Assembly (NCBI RefSeq): GCF_013911755.1
Contig: NZ_JACESP010000002.1
Location: 124,001-188,000 of the forward strand
Origin: Sphingosinicella sp.
GTDB lineage: Bacteria > Pseudomonadota > Alphaproteobacteria > Sphingomonadales > Sphingomonadaceae
Direction of reading: 5' to 3'
DNA length: 64,000 bases
Below, one piece after another: positions 52,980-62,819 of this stretch (positions within the stretch are counted from its first letter, which is position 1; each line of letters begins with the position of its first letter). The notes under the pieces are model-generated. The model searched no databases. It had not been told where the DNA came from and was given only the letters and a program-made list of their open reading frames with translations. The position numbers were made by a program, and so were the translations under genes.

Positions 52980-54219
52980 AGCGCAGCACCTGCACGGGAT
53001 CGGTGCTTGCCGCCTTCCACGCGGGATAGATCGTCGCGAGGAAGCTGAGCACCAGCGCCAGCGTAATGATGGCGGTGACTTCGACCATGTCGGTCTTCGC
53101 GGGGAGTTCGGTGAGGTAGCGGATGCGCGGATCCCAGAGATCGACGCCGGTGATCTTGGAAACGCCCATCACGATGTTCTGCCGGTAGTGCAGGAACAGG
53201 AAGCCGAGTGCCATGCCGAGCAAGATGCCCGCCGACCCGATCAACGTGCCGACGGTAACGAAGATGCGCATCATAGCGGCGCGGCTGGCGCCCATCGTCC
53301 GCAGGATGGCAATGTCGCGCGTCTTGGCGCGCACCAGCATGATGAGGCTCGTGAGGATGTTGAACACCGCGACGAGAATGATGAAGCCGACGACGACGAA
53401 CATCACCGTCCGCTCCACCGACAAAGCCTCGAACAGCACGCCGTTCATCTGCCGCCAATCGATGATGACGCCTCGCCCGGTAAGTGCGGGGACAAGCGGT
53501 TGGAGAATGCGGTCGGCTTTGTCCGCGTCGGTTGTCGTCAGCGTGATCATGCCGATGTCGTCGCCCATGCGGAGGAACGTCTGCGCGCGGTCGAGCGGCA
53601 TCAGCACGAAAGCCTTGTCGTAATCGAAGATGCCGACCTCGAACACGGCCGCGATCTGATACGGCACAATGCGCGGCGTCGTCCCAAAGGGCGTCACCTG
53701 CCCGTCGGGCGAGATCAGGCTGATCGTGTCTCCCACCCCGGCGCCGAGCGATTCGGAGAGGCGTGCGCCGATGGCGACGAAATTGCCTTCAAGTGAGAGG
53801 TCTTCGAGGCGCCCTGCTTTGACGTTGTCCGCAACGAGCTTGAGGCTGCGGATATCGTCCATCTGCATACCGCGCAGGAGGACGCCCTCGGCGCGGCTCT
53901 TGTAGGAGCCGATGAGCGGCTGTTCGATGATCGGCTCGGCCTGCACCACGCCCGGCGTCGCGCGGGCCTGCGCCAGCAGCGGCTGCCAGTCCGGCAGGCG
54001 GCCGCCGTAGCCCTGCACGACGGCATGGCCGTTGAGGCCCAGGATGCGGTCGAAAAGTTCGGCGCGGAAGCCGTTCATAACCGACATGACGGCGATGAGC
54101 GCTGCGACGCCGAGCGCGACGGCGACGAGGCTGATCGATGCGACGAGAAAGATGAACCCCTCGCCCCGGCCCGGCAGCAGATAGCGCCGGGCGATCATGC
54201 GCTCGTAGCGGGAGATCAT
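52972..54219 (-). CDS. lolC: Lipoprotein-releasing ABC transporter permease LolC/LolE
   Basis: The 415-residue permease has one N-terminal membrane helix (about 22-50), a large periplasmic domain ([14 protein letters not shown] ...), and three C-terminal helices (about 280-400) with the LolCE loop [25 protein letters not shown]. Only one such gene is present here, as in many alphaproteobacteria where a homodimer is likely. ATGA overlap with the proS stop. Confidence 0.92.
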   Translation of the reverse strand: MISRYERMIARRYLLPGRGEGFIFLVASISLVAVALGVAALIAVMSVMNGFRAELFDRILGLNGHAVVQGYGGRLPDWQPLLAQARATPGVVQAEPIIEQPLIGSYKSRAEGVLLRGMQMDDIRSLKLVADNVKAGRLEDLSLEGNFVAIGARLSESLGAGVGDTISLISPDGQVTPFGTTPRIVPYQIAAVFEVGIFDYDKAFVLMPLDRAQTFLRMGDDIGMITLTTTDADKADRILQPLVPALTGRGVIIDWRQMNGVLFEALSVERTVMFVVVGFIILVAVFNILTSLIMLVRAKTRDIAILRTMGASRAAMMRIFVTVGTLIGSAGILLGMALGFLFLHYRQNIVMGVSKITGVDLWDPRIRYLTELPAKTDMVEVTAIITLALVLSFLATIYPAWKAASTDPVQVLRYE

Positions 54220-55505
54220 CCCGTCAGCTTCTCCAGTGCCGCGTCGACGGAAAGCTCGTGGCGCTCGCCGGTCTTACGGTGTTTCAGCTCGACGATACCG
54301 GCGCTGACCCCCTTCGGTCCGACGACAAGCTGCCAGGGGATACCAACAAGGTCCATCCCCGCGAACTTGGCGCCGCCGCGTTCGTCGCGGTCGTCATAAA
54401 GCGTCTCGACGCCCGCGCGCTGGAGCTTTGCGTAAAGATCGTCGGCGGCCACATCGCAGGCCGCATCGCCGCTGCGGAGGTTGATGAGACCAACCTTGAA
54501 GGGCGCGATCGCTTCCGGCCAGACAATGCCGTCTTCATCGTGGCACGCCTCGATCACCGCACCGACGAGTCGCGAGACGCCAACGCCGTAGCTGCCCATC
54601 TGCGGCGTGACGGGCTTGCCGTCCTGCCCCTGCACCGAAAGGCCCATCGCGGCCGAATATTTGGTGCCGAAGAAGAAGATGTGCCCGACCTCGATGCCGC
54701 GGCGGCTGAGCAGGCGCTCGGCCGGAACCGGGCAGTTTGTTACCTTCTCATGCTCTTCGGCCTCCATCGCGTAGATGGAGGAGAGCTTGGAGACAGCGTC
54801 GGGGTCGGTGACGTTTACGTCCTCGATCGCCGAATCGTAGAAGATCTCGCTTTCTCCGGTTTCGGCGAGGATGTGGAACTCGTGGCTCATGTCGCCGCCG
54901 ATCGGGCCCGTGGGCGCGCGCACTGGAACGGCCTTGAGGCCCATCGCCGCGAAGGTGCGCAGGTACGCCTCGAACATGGCGTTGTACGAAACCTTGCCAC
55001 CCGCCTCGTCGAGATCGAAGCTGTAGGCGTCCTTCATCAGGAATTCGCGGCCACGCATGACGCCGAAGCGGGGGCGCACCTCGTCGCGGAACTTCCATTG
55101 GATGTGATAGAGCGTGCGCGGAAGGTCGCGGTAGCTCTTCACCGCGTCACGGAACAGTGCGGTGATCATCTCCTCGTTGGTCGGCCCATAGAGCATTTCA
55201 CGCTCGTGCCGATCCTTGAAGCGCAGCATTTCAGGGCCATAGGCGTCGTAACGGCCCGACTGGCGCCAGAGATCCGCGGACTGGATCGTCGGCATCAATA
55301 GCTCGATGGCACCCGCGCGATCCTGTTCGCGGCGGACCAGATCAGCGATCTTGTCGAGCACGCGCAGACCGACCGGCAGCCAGGCATAGATGCCGGCCGA
55401 GGTCTGACGCACGAGGCCGGCCCGCAGCATCAGCTGGTGGCTGACGATCTGCGCGTCGGTGGGGGTTTCCTTGAGGAGCGGAAGAAAATAGCGGGAAAGA
55501 CGCAT
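54216..55505 (-). CDS. proS: Prolyl-tRNA synthetase (short alphaproteobacterial type)
   Basis: The 429-residue class-II synthetase charges tRNA-Pro. Motif 1 is around [24 protein letters not shown], motif 2 is [26 protein letters not shown] and motif 3 includes [15 protein letters not shown]. It lacks the long editing insertion of the E. coli type, as usual in alphaproteobacteria. First gene of proS-lolC-lolD-GNAT-dnaE; the gap upstream (55506-55987) is non-coding on this strand. Confidence 0.95.
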   Translation of the reverse strand: MRLSRYFLPLLKETPTDAQIVSHQLMLRAGLVRQTSAGIYAWLPVGLRVLDKIADLVRREQDRAGAIELLMPTIQSADLWRQSGRYDAYGPEMLRFKDRHEREMLYGPTNEEMITALFRDAVKSYRDLPRTLYHIQWKFRDEVRPRFGVMRGREFLMKDAYSFDLDEAGGKVSYNAMFEAYLRTFAAMGLKAVPVRAPTGPIGGDMSHEFHILAETGESEIFYDSAIEDVNVTDPDAVSKLSSIYAMEAEEHEKVTNCPVPAERLLSRRGIEVGHIFFFGTKYSAAMGLSVQGQDGKPVTPQMGSYGVGVSRLVGAVIEACHDEDGIVWPEAIAPFKVGLINLRSGDAACDVAADDLYAKLQRAGVETLYDDRDERGGAKFAGMDLVGIPWQLVVGPKGVSAGIVELKHRKTGERHELSVDAALEKLTG

Positions 55506-55661
55506 GGTGCGCGCTGTCTAGCATGGGCTGCCGCGCAAGCAACTGCCCATTCCGCGATCCGCTAGCGAGGCTCCTTCCGCAACCGCGCAGAGCCGCATTG
55601 TTGCATCATATCCACACCCCTGGAAATTAATGTGCGTGAGGCGTGACAGTCTCTTGTCGGA

Positions 55662-55823
55662 ATGGCCACCTGCACCGTAACACTCTCGCCATCTGATCCG
55701 GTATCGCCTGTGGGAGGGCACCAGGGTTGGGGGAGGACGCGCGACGCGAACAACGACGGCGCGCTAGCAAGATCAGGGTCCGATGGGGGAACAAAGGACC
55801 TGATCTTCGCGGGAGTTAAATGA
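55662..55823 (+). CDS. Possible 53-residue small protein
   Basis: ATG 55662 opens a frame of 53 codons (starts MATCTVTLSPSDPVSPVG, ends DLIFAGVK) and stops at 55823, twelve bases before the terminator stem at 55835. There is no good ribosome-binding site. The sequence is hydrophilic and Gly/Ser/Asp-rich with no signal or membrane segment, and shows no domain I know. The fit between ORF end and terminator is suggestive, but the frame could equally be a chance reading of a structured RNA. Confidence 0.3.
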   Translation: MATCTVTLSPSDPVSPVGGHQGWGRTRDANNDGALARSGSDGGTKDLIFAGVK

Positions 55824-55834
55824 CTCGTCACGAG

Positions 55835-55873
55835 AGCGCCCGGGCCGGAAACGACCCGGGTGCTTTTCATTTT
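55835..55873 (+). terminator. Rho-independent terminator on the + strand
   Basis: The 10-base stem AGCGCCCGGG / CCCGGGTGCT (one G-T wobble) around a 10-base loop is followed by TTTTCATTTT. It does not belong to any flanking gene: proS and the AraC gene are both on the minus strand. It therefore marks the end of an otherwise unexplained + strand transcript. Confidence 0.75.
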
Positions 55874-55987
55874 GGGGCCACTCACAGCCACCGCCAGAAT
55901 TCTGTTTGTTCGACAGGCTGTTGCGGCGGCGCATCGCGCATGACACCGCCGCGCCACGGCTGAACGCCGCTGTTTCAACGCCATCCC

Positions 55988-56875
55988 TCAGGCTGCGCGG
56001 GCACTCTCGCGTACCACACGCGTGTCCCGGACCGGCGGCAGGCCGAACAGGCGGGCGTATTCGCGCGTGAACTGCGGCACGCTCTCGTAACCGACAGAGA
56101 ATGCCGCATGCGCGGCGCTCAGACCTTCCGAAAGCATCAACCGTTTCGCTTCGATGAGACGCAGCCGCTTCTGGAATTGCAGCGGCGAAAGCGAGGTGAT
56201 CGCTTTGAAATGGTGATGGAACGACGATGAACTCATGCCAGCGGCAGCGGCCAGGCGCTCGATGGGAATCGTCTCGACATAGGCCTGGCGCAGCACGGCA
56301 ACGGCCCGTGCGATACGCCTTGCGTGACCATCCGGCCAGCCGAGTTGTCGGATCGCGGGGCCATGCCGCCCGGCCAGTAACCAATAGTGCATCTCGCGCC
56401 GCAGCTGCCCCTGCAGCACCGGCAGCGCTTGCGGCCTATCCAGCAGCCGCATCAAACGAAGCGCGGCGTCGGCAACCTCCCCGTCCGTCGCATCAACGCG
56501 CACAGGTACGATATCGGACACGGGCGTGGGCTTCATTTCCGCCGTGAGCTCGGCGATCAGCGCAAGGTCGAGTTCAAGCACCAGCGAATAGTAAGGCGCG
56601 GCAAGGCTTGCCCGCGTAATCTGGCTGACGGTCGGCACGTCTGCCGTCACAAGCAGCGAATCCCCCGCGGAGAAGGCGAACGCCTGCGTTCCCATCGTCA
56701 CCTGCTTGCTGCCCTGCACGAGCAGGCAGACAAGCGGGCGGTAGACATCGTGAAGAAGCCCGCTCGGCGCGGTCGCGCGCACGGCAAACAGGCCGGGGAT
56801 CGGGGTCAGCGCGAAACCGAGCGAATCGGCATGGGCGTCCGCGTGACGCCGGACTGCATCGAGGAGCGTGGTCAT
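55988..56875 (-). CDS. AraC-family transcriptional regulator
   Basis: The protein (about 295 residues from ATG 56875) has an N-terminal AraC_N cupin-like domain (PSGLLHDVYRPLVCLLVQGSKQV, FSAGDSLLVTADVP) and two C-terminal helix-turn-helix motifs (IERLAAAAGMSSSSFHHHFKA and SAAHAAFSVGYESVPQFTREY). Start positions at 56911 and 56956 are also in frame. It is divergent from the SDR gene, a frequent regulator-target layout, so it likely controls that gene; the inducer is unknown. Confidence 0.88.
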   Translation of the reverse strand: MTTLLDAVRRHADAHADSLGFALTPIPGLFAVRATAPSGLLHDVYRPLVCLLVQGSKQVTMGTQAFAFSAGDSLLVTADVPTVSQITRASLAAPYYSLVLELDLALIAELTAEMKPTPVSDIVPVRVDATDGEVADAALRLMRLLDRPQALPVLQGQLRREMHYWLLAGRHGPAIRQLGWPDGHARRIARAVAVLRQAYVETIPIERLAAAAGMSSSSFHHHFKAITSLSPLQFQKRLRLIEAKRLMLSEGLSAAHAAFSVGYESVPQFTREYARLFGLPPVRDTRVVRESARAA

Positions 56876-56952
56876 GAGGCGTGCAATAGCCGCTTTCAGC
56901 TCGAAGCGCATCTCCTTCGGAGAATCAGGCAAGACATTCCGAGCTTCCGGCA

Positions 56953-56966
56953 ACACGAGAACGTGT
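56953..56966. promoter_or_regulatory. Dyad in the araC-SDR divergent region
   Basis: ACACG-AGAA-CGTGT is a perfect 5-base-arm dyad between the two divergent genes, eight bases before TATACG (56975-56980), which could be the -10 element of the SDR promoter. Its place suits a regulator site, although AraC proteins generally bind direct repeats. Confidence 0.25.
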
Positions 56967-57010
56967 GCAGCGCCTATACGTCAAGCAACACAAACCCGAG
57001 GAGAACGACC

Positions 57011-57766
57011 ATGACGAAGGTTTCGCTTATCACCGGCGCCAGCCGTGGCCTTGGACGCAATACGGCGCTCAACATCGCGCGCCGCGGCGGCGATGTCGTA
57101 CTCACCTATCACCGCCGCAGCGACGAGGCCGAGCGTATCGTCGCGGAGATTCAGGCAATGGGGAGTAAGGCCGTTGCGCTTCAACTCGACGCCGGCGACA
57201 TCACCACCTTCGCAGGCTTTGCAGACCGGCTGCGTGCGGCGCTGCGCGGTACGTGGCAGCGAGAGACGTTTGATCATCTGGTGAACAATGCTGGGCACGG
57301 CGAATACGCGCCCATCGCCGAGACGACCGAGGCGCAGTTCGATGGCCTCGTCAACGTCCACCTTAAAGGCGTCTTCTTCCTCACCCAGACGCTTCTGCCG
57401 CTCATCGCGGACGGGGGGCGCATCGTGAACATCTCGAGCGGTCTCACCCGTTTCGCCTACCCCGGTTACGCAGCTTATGCGGCGATGAAGGGCGCGGTCG
57501 AGGTGCTGACGCTCTATATGGCGAAGGAACTGGGCGCCCGGGGCATTGCGGTCAACACCGTGGCACCGGGCGCGATCGAGACCGATTTCGGCGGGGGCGC
57601 GGTGCGCGACAATGCCGAGATCAACAAGGGCCTTGCGGACATCACTGCTCTCGGTCGCGTCGGCGTGCCGGATGATATCGGGCCGATGGTTGCAAACCTG
57701 CTTTCGGAGGACAATCGCTGGGTGAATGCGCAGCGGATCGAGGTTTCCGGCGGGCAGGCGATTTAA
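57011..57766 (+). CDS. Short-chain dehydrogenase/reductase
   Basis: The 251-residue classical SDR has the cofactor motif TGASRGLG, NNAG, the catalytic YAAYAAMKG (Tyr-x3-Lys) with Ser in VNISSGL, and PGAIETDF. Arg/His residues after the second strand (TYHRRSDEA) suggest NADPH preference. Substrate unknown. A GAGGAG lies before ATG 57011. It is probably the target of the divergent AraC regulator and is followed by a hairpin shared with pyrG. Confidence 0.92.
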   Translation: MTKVSLITGASRGLGRNTALNIARRGGDVVLTYHRRSDEAERIVAEIQAMGSKAVALQLDAGDITTFAGFADRLRAALRGTWQRETFDHLVNNAGHGEYAPIAETTEAQFDGLVNVHLKGVFFLTQTLLPLIADGGRIVNISSGLTRFAYPGYAAYAAMKGAVEVLTLYMAKELGARGIAVNTVAPGAIETDFGGGAVRDNAEINKGLADITALGRVGVPDDIGPMVANLLSEDNRWVNAQRIEVSGGQAI

Positions 57767-57775
57767 GTCCTTCTG

Positions 57776-57807
57776 TTTCTCCCTCTCCCCGCCGAGAGAG
57801 GGAGAAA
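57776..57807. terminator. Bidirectional terminator-like hairpin between SDR and pyrG
   Basis: A perfect 12-base stem (TTTCTCCCTCTC with GAGAGGGAGAAA) and 8-base loop sit in the 41-base gap of two convergent genes. The stem starts with TTT and ends with AAA, so each strand carries a short T tail within the stem. Shape and place suit a shared terminator for both genes. Confidence 0.7.
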
Positions 57808-59520
<1,713 letters not shown>

Positions 59521-59922
59521 TTATTGAGCGGTCGGAATGTCGTCGCTGGCGGGCGCGGGCGGCAGCGCCATCGGCAGCGCGTCGTCAGCCGGTGCGGTGC
59601 CAGGGAGCGCGGTTGGCAAACCGTCGGCAGGCGCGGCCGGCGCTTCCGCCGTCGGCACGAGCGAGGTGTCGATCGTGGTCGGCGCCTTGGCGAGACTCGC
59701 GAGCACGGCAAGCAGGATGCTGGTGCTGAGGAAGAGCGCGGCAAGGACGCCGGTCGACTTCGTCAGCAGATTGCCCGCGCCCCGCGCGGTCAGCAGCCCG
59801 CCCGGACCGCCGCCAATACCGAGCGCCCCGCCCTCACTGCGCTGAAGCAGAATCACCGCGACAAGCGCGATCGCGATCAGCGAGTGGACGACGAGGACAA
59901 AATGCATCAGCGCGGTGGACAT
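59521..59922 (-). CDS. secG: Preprotein translocase subunit SecG
   Basis: The 133-residue protein has the two SecG membrane helices (about 4-24 and 49-73) with the family turn ILLQRSEGGALGIGGG between them, and a long Ala/Pro-rich cytoplasmic tail that is variable in alphaproteobacteria. It stabilises the SecYEG channel. Start ATG 59922; ATG 59907 is also possible. It precedes pyrG; the secG-pyrG order is common in this class. Confidence 0.9.
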   Translation of the reverse strand: MSTALMHFVLVVHSLIAIALVAVILLQRSEGGALGIGGGPGGLLTARGAGNLLTKSTGVLAALFLSTSILLAVLASLAKAPTTIDTSLVPTAEAPAAPADGLPTALPGTAPADDALPMALPPAPASDDIPTAQ

Positions 59923-60072
59923 GCGGAACCGATCGTTTCTGGCAGAATTTCTGCTGGCCACATAACGACGCGGGGACGGGAGTTCAAGCGCTCCGGGCTC
60001 CGCGCGCCGCGATTGACCTTTGCCTGCAGCAGCGCGATGGAGGACGGCGTCACCACGCAGGACACCGGCCCT

Positions 60073-60879
60073 ATGGACCCCAAGGATATGATCGCGGCCG
60101 CTGCAAGGCTCGGCCCCAGCGTCGATTTCGGTAAGGCTTCGTCAGATTACGGCAAGTTCCGGGCCGGTTTTCCGGAAGCGTTCTTCAGCCGCCTCGCCGA
60201 ACAGATCGCACTTCGAGCGGGGCTGAAAGCGCTCGATATCGGCACGGGCACGGGGGCCGTCGCGCGCAGCCTTGCCAGGCGCGGCCTCGACGTCATCGGT
60301 GTCGATCCATCGCGTGAGATGATGCAGGAAGGCGCCGAGATCGCACGGCGCGAAGGCGTTTCCGTCGATTTTCGCGAAGGCCGCGCTGAAACGCTGGCGT
60401 TTGCCGACCAGAGCTTCGACATCGTCACTGCCGGGCAGTGCTGGCACTGGTTCGAGCGCGAGCGCGCCGCCGCAGAAGCCTTCCGTGTGTTGAAGCCCGG
60501 CGGGCATCTCGTCATCTGCCATTTCGACTGGCTTCCACTCCGGGGCAACGTCGTCGAGGCGACCGAGCATCTGATCGTGGAGGCGAATCCGGCATGGATG
60601 CTCGCCGGCGGAACAGGAGTCTATCCGCACTGGCCTGCGGACATGGCGAACGCCGGTTTTGCAGGTCTTGAAACCCGCTCGTTCGACGTCGCCCAGCCCT
60701 ACAGCCACGAAGCATGGCGCGGCCGCATCCGTGCAAGTGCCGGGATCAAGGCCAGCCTCAACGCTGAGGCAACCGCTCGTTTCGACGAGACTCTGGTCGC
60801 CATGCTCCGCGCGCGTTTTCCAGAAGACCCGCTCGCGGTTCCCCACCGGGTTTGGTGGATCGTCGGTGAAAGACCCTAG
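60073..60879 (+). CDS. Class I SAM-dependent methyltransferase
   Basis: The protein (268 residues from ATG 60073) has motif I LDIGTGTGAVARSL, the acidic loop GVDPSREM, DIVTAGQCWHWF and LKPGGHLVI, typical of the UbiE/type-11 methyltransferases. The target is unknown. An ATG at 60037 would add 12 residues; neither has a strong ribosome-binding site. The TAG stop shares four bases with the pldA stop (CTAG). Confidence 0.85.
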   Translation: MDPKDMIAAAARLGPSVDFGKASSDYGKFRAGFPEAFFSRLAEQIALRAGLKALDIGTGTGAVARSLARRGLDVIGVDPSREMMQEGAEIARREGVSVDFREGRAETLAFADQSFDIVTAGQCWHWFERERAAAEAFRVLKPGGHLVICHFDWLPLRGNVVEATEHLIVEANPAWMLAGGTGVYPHWPADMANAGFAGLETRSFDVAQPYSHEAWRGRIRASAGIKASLNAEATARFDETLVAMLRARFPEDPLAVPHRVWWIVGERP

Positions 60880-61928
60880 CGGACGATGCCGATGCCGAAG
60901 CGGAGGCGGGTGCTCCGTTCGTCATAGTCGATGAGCGCCTCGCCGTAGCCGGTGTAGAGTTGGCTGTAGAGATAGAGGTTGAGCCCGGTCCATTGGCGGA
61001 GCGAATAGCTGACATCCACCTCGGCGCTGCCGCGGCCGCCCTCGATGTTGCCCTGAATGTCGGCGCGGATGCCGAGGCCGTCAGTCTGCTTTAGATCGAG
61101 CGTCAGGCCCGTGTATCCGCGGTAGCGGGCGATACGCTCGTTGCCTTCCTTGCTGCCGACATAGGCCCAGATCCGGGGCGCGGCTGTGAGCGTCCAGCCG
61201 TTGCCGAGGCCGAAGCCGACCGACGGCTCAACATAGAGCGTGTTGAAACTGCGCGAGTCTGCGCCGTCCTCGCCGTTCGACTGGTGGCGGACACCCGCCT
61301 GGATGCCGAGCATCGGGGAGCCCACGCTGGTCGAACCCGGCGAAACCGCTCGCACGAACAATTCGGGGCTGAACGTGATATCGTACATCGGGATCGACTC
61401 TTGGGAGAGGTCCCAGAACATGCGCTGCGTGTATCCGAAATAGAGCCCCGCACGCCATTCGCGACTGCCGTCTCCAGTGCTGAATTCGCGCGGCTTCTGG
61501 CCGAAGAGGCGATATCGGAAGCTCAACTGGAGCTTCGCATCTGAAGGGTTCGCGCCGACGAGCGCATACATCGGTTGATAGGTCTCGAAACGGCCAAGGC
61601 TCGTTGCTTCCGCTTCCTGCGGCGTGGCTGTTGAAACCGCGGCACCGACTTGCGGCTGTGCTGCAACCGCATCCGCGAGCCGGTAGCTGACGCGCGCGAA
61701 CCCGCCGGGCGCGATCTCGGCCGATGCAACCCCCTCAAGCGTTGCCTCGCCCTCCGCAACGGTAATCGTGCGGGGCGCATCGAGCTTCGCTGCCGCCGCG
61801 CCGTCGTTGAGGAAGACGACCTCGAACGTGCCCGTGCGCGGCGCCGCCGCCTCGGGCACCACGAGCCGTACCTCCGCCGCCGCAGGACTTGTGACAATCA
61901 GCACGGCGACAAGAGCGGCGGTGCGCAC
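60876..61928 (-). CDS. pldA: Outer-membrane phospholipase A (PldA/OMPLA)
   Basis: The 350-residue protein has a signal peptide (about 1-18) and the OMPLA catalytic signature HQSNGEDGADSRSFN with His215, Ser217 and Asn229 in the same spacing as the E. coli enzyme (His142, Ser144, Asn156). Alternating amphipathic strands to the C-terminal RFGIGIVR fit a beta-barrel. An N-terminal extra region of about 100 residues precedes the barrel. It hydrolyses phospholipids misplaced in the outer leaflet; MlaC (17.3 kb) acts on the same problem. Confidence 0.9.
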   Translation of the reverse strand: MRTAALVAVLIVTSPAAAEVRLVVPEAAAPRTGTFEVVFLNDGAAAAKLDAPRTITVAEGEATLEGVASAEIAPGGFARVSYRLADAVAAQPQVGAAVSTATPQEAEATSLGRFETYQPMYALVGANPSDAKLQLSFRYRLFGQKPREFSTGDGSREWRAGLYFGYTQRMFWDLSQESIPMYDITFSPELFVRAVSPGSTSVGSPMLGIQAGVRHQSNGEDGADSRSFNTLYVEPSVGFGLGNGWTLTAAPRIWAYVGSKEGNERIARYRGYTGLTLDLKQTDGLGIRADIQGNIEGGRGSAEVDVSYSLRQWTGLNLYLYSQLYTGYGEALIDYDERSTRLRFGIGIVR

Positions 61929-61931
61929 CGC

Positions 61932-62675
61932 TCAGGCTGCCGCGATGATCGGCAGGAAGTCCGAAGCTTTGAGACTGGCGCCGCCCACGAGGGCGCCGCC
62001 CACTTCGCGCACCGCGAACAGCTCGGCTGCGTTGGAGGGCTTCACTGAGCCGCCGTAGAGAATGAGGATGCGCCGCCCGTCCTCTCCGTAGCGGGCAACG
62101 AGACGCGCCCGAATGGCGTTGTGCATCTCGTCCACATCGCCCGCGAGCGGCGTGCGGCCCGTGCCGATCGCCCACACGGGCTCATAGGCGATGACGACAC
62201 TCGCCGGATCGGCGTCGGGAAGCGAGCCGTCGATCTGCGCCGCCACGACGTCGAGATGACGCCCGGCGTCGCGCTCGGCCTCCGTTTCGCCCACGCAAAT
62301 GATCGCACGCATGCCAGCGCCGATCGCGGCGGTCGCCTTCGCTTTCACGACCGCGTCGGTCTCGCCGTTGTCAGTGCGTCGCTCGCTGTGGCCGACGATC
62401 ACGAAGTCGCAGCCGAGATCGGCGAGCATCGCCGCTGCGATGCAGCCGGTGTGCGCGCCCGACGGGTTCGTGTGGCAATCCTGCCCGCCGATACGCAGGC
62501 GCGAGCCCGCTGCCGCGTCCTTCGCGAGCGCCAGGAGCGTGAACGGTGGCGCGATCGCAACTTCGACGCGGGACGGCGCGCTATCGGCCGCGCGCGCGAT
62601 CGCTTCCGCCTCGGCAAGCGCCGCTCTCAGGCCGTTCATTTTCCAGTTGCCCGCAACCAGCATCGGCTTTTCCAT
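61932..62675 (-). CDS. tpiA: Triosephosphate isomerase
   Basis: The 247-residue TIM-barrel enzyme interconverts dihydroxyacetone phosphate and glyceraldehyde-3-phosphate. Active residues: Asn10 and Lys12 in GNWKMNG, His96 in IVGHSERR, and Glu165 in [11 protein letters not shown]; phosphate-gripper [10 protein letters not shown]. Start ATG 62675 has GGAG six bases before it, so the longer start at 62693 is less likely. It links glycerol use (glpK/glpD) to glycolysis. Confidence 0.96.
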   Translation of the reverse strand: MEKPMLVAGNWKMNGLRAALAEAEAIARAADSAPSRVEVAIAPPFTLLALAKDAAAGSRLRIGGQDCHTNPSGAHTGCIAAAMLADLGCDFVIVGHSERRTDNGETDAVVKAKATAAIGAGMRAIICVGETEAERDAGRHLDVVAAQIDGSLPDADPASVVIAYEPVWAIGTGRTPLAGDVDEMHNAIRARLVARYGEDGRRILILYGGSVKPSNAAELFAVREVGGALVGGASLKASDFLPIIAAA

Positions 62676-62819
62676 CAAACTCTCCATGTGCATTTGCGGT
62701 AGGCCTTAGCAATGCACGCACGGGCAAGCCAAGGGCGCGCTTGCCGCGCCTGCTGCAGATACCTATAAACCGGGCGCTATTTCCAATGCCGAACGCGCGC
62801 GAATGACCAAAGGCTCCCG

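Larger units (their letters stand above)
55636..55873 (+). ncRNA. Candidate small structured RNA or short mRNA in the proS-araC gap
   Basis: The 482-base gap 55506-55987 holds one coherent + strand unit. AT-rich bases at 55601-55630 (TTGCAT, 17 bases, AAATTA) may be a promoter. A stem of 12 pairs with one bulged base (55769-55781 with 55796-55807) is followed by a small CTCG-CGAG hairpin and a good terminator at 55835-55873. It is not tmRNA, SRP RNA, RNase P RNA or 6S RNA by any hallmark I know. A 53-codon ORF (55662-55823) overlaps the stem, so it may instead be a small-protein mRNA. No other gene is seen in the gap. Confidence 0.4.

Noticed and set aside
55741-55823. Possible tmRNA tag or two-piece tmRNA in the proS-araC gap
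   Set aside because: The reading frame does not end in a Leu-Ala-Ala type tag, and neither the GGTTTCGAC-type 5' hallmark nor an acceptor stem with CCA is present.
55773-56384. 203-codon minus-strand ORF over the araC end and gap
   Set aside because: It reads the AraC helix-turn-helix region in the wrong frame and continues through the terminator hairpin; no homology pattern.
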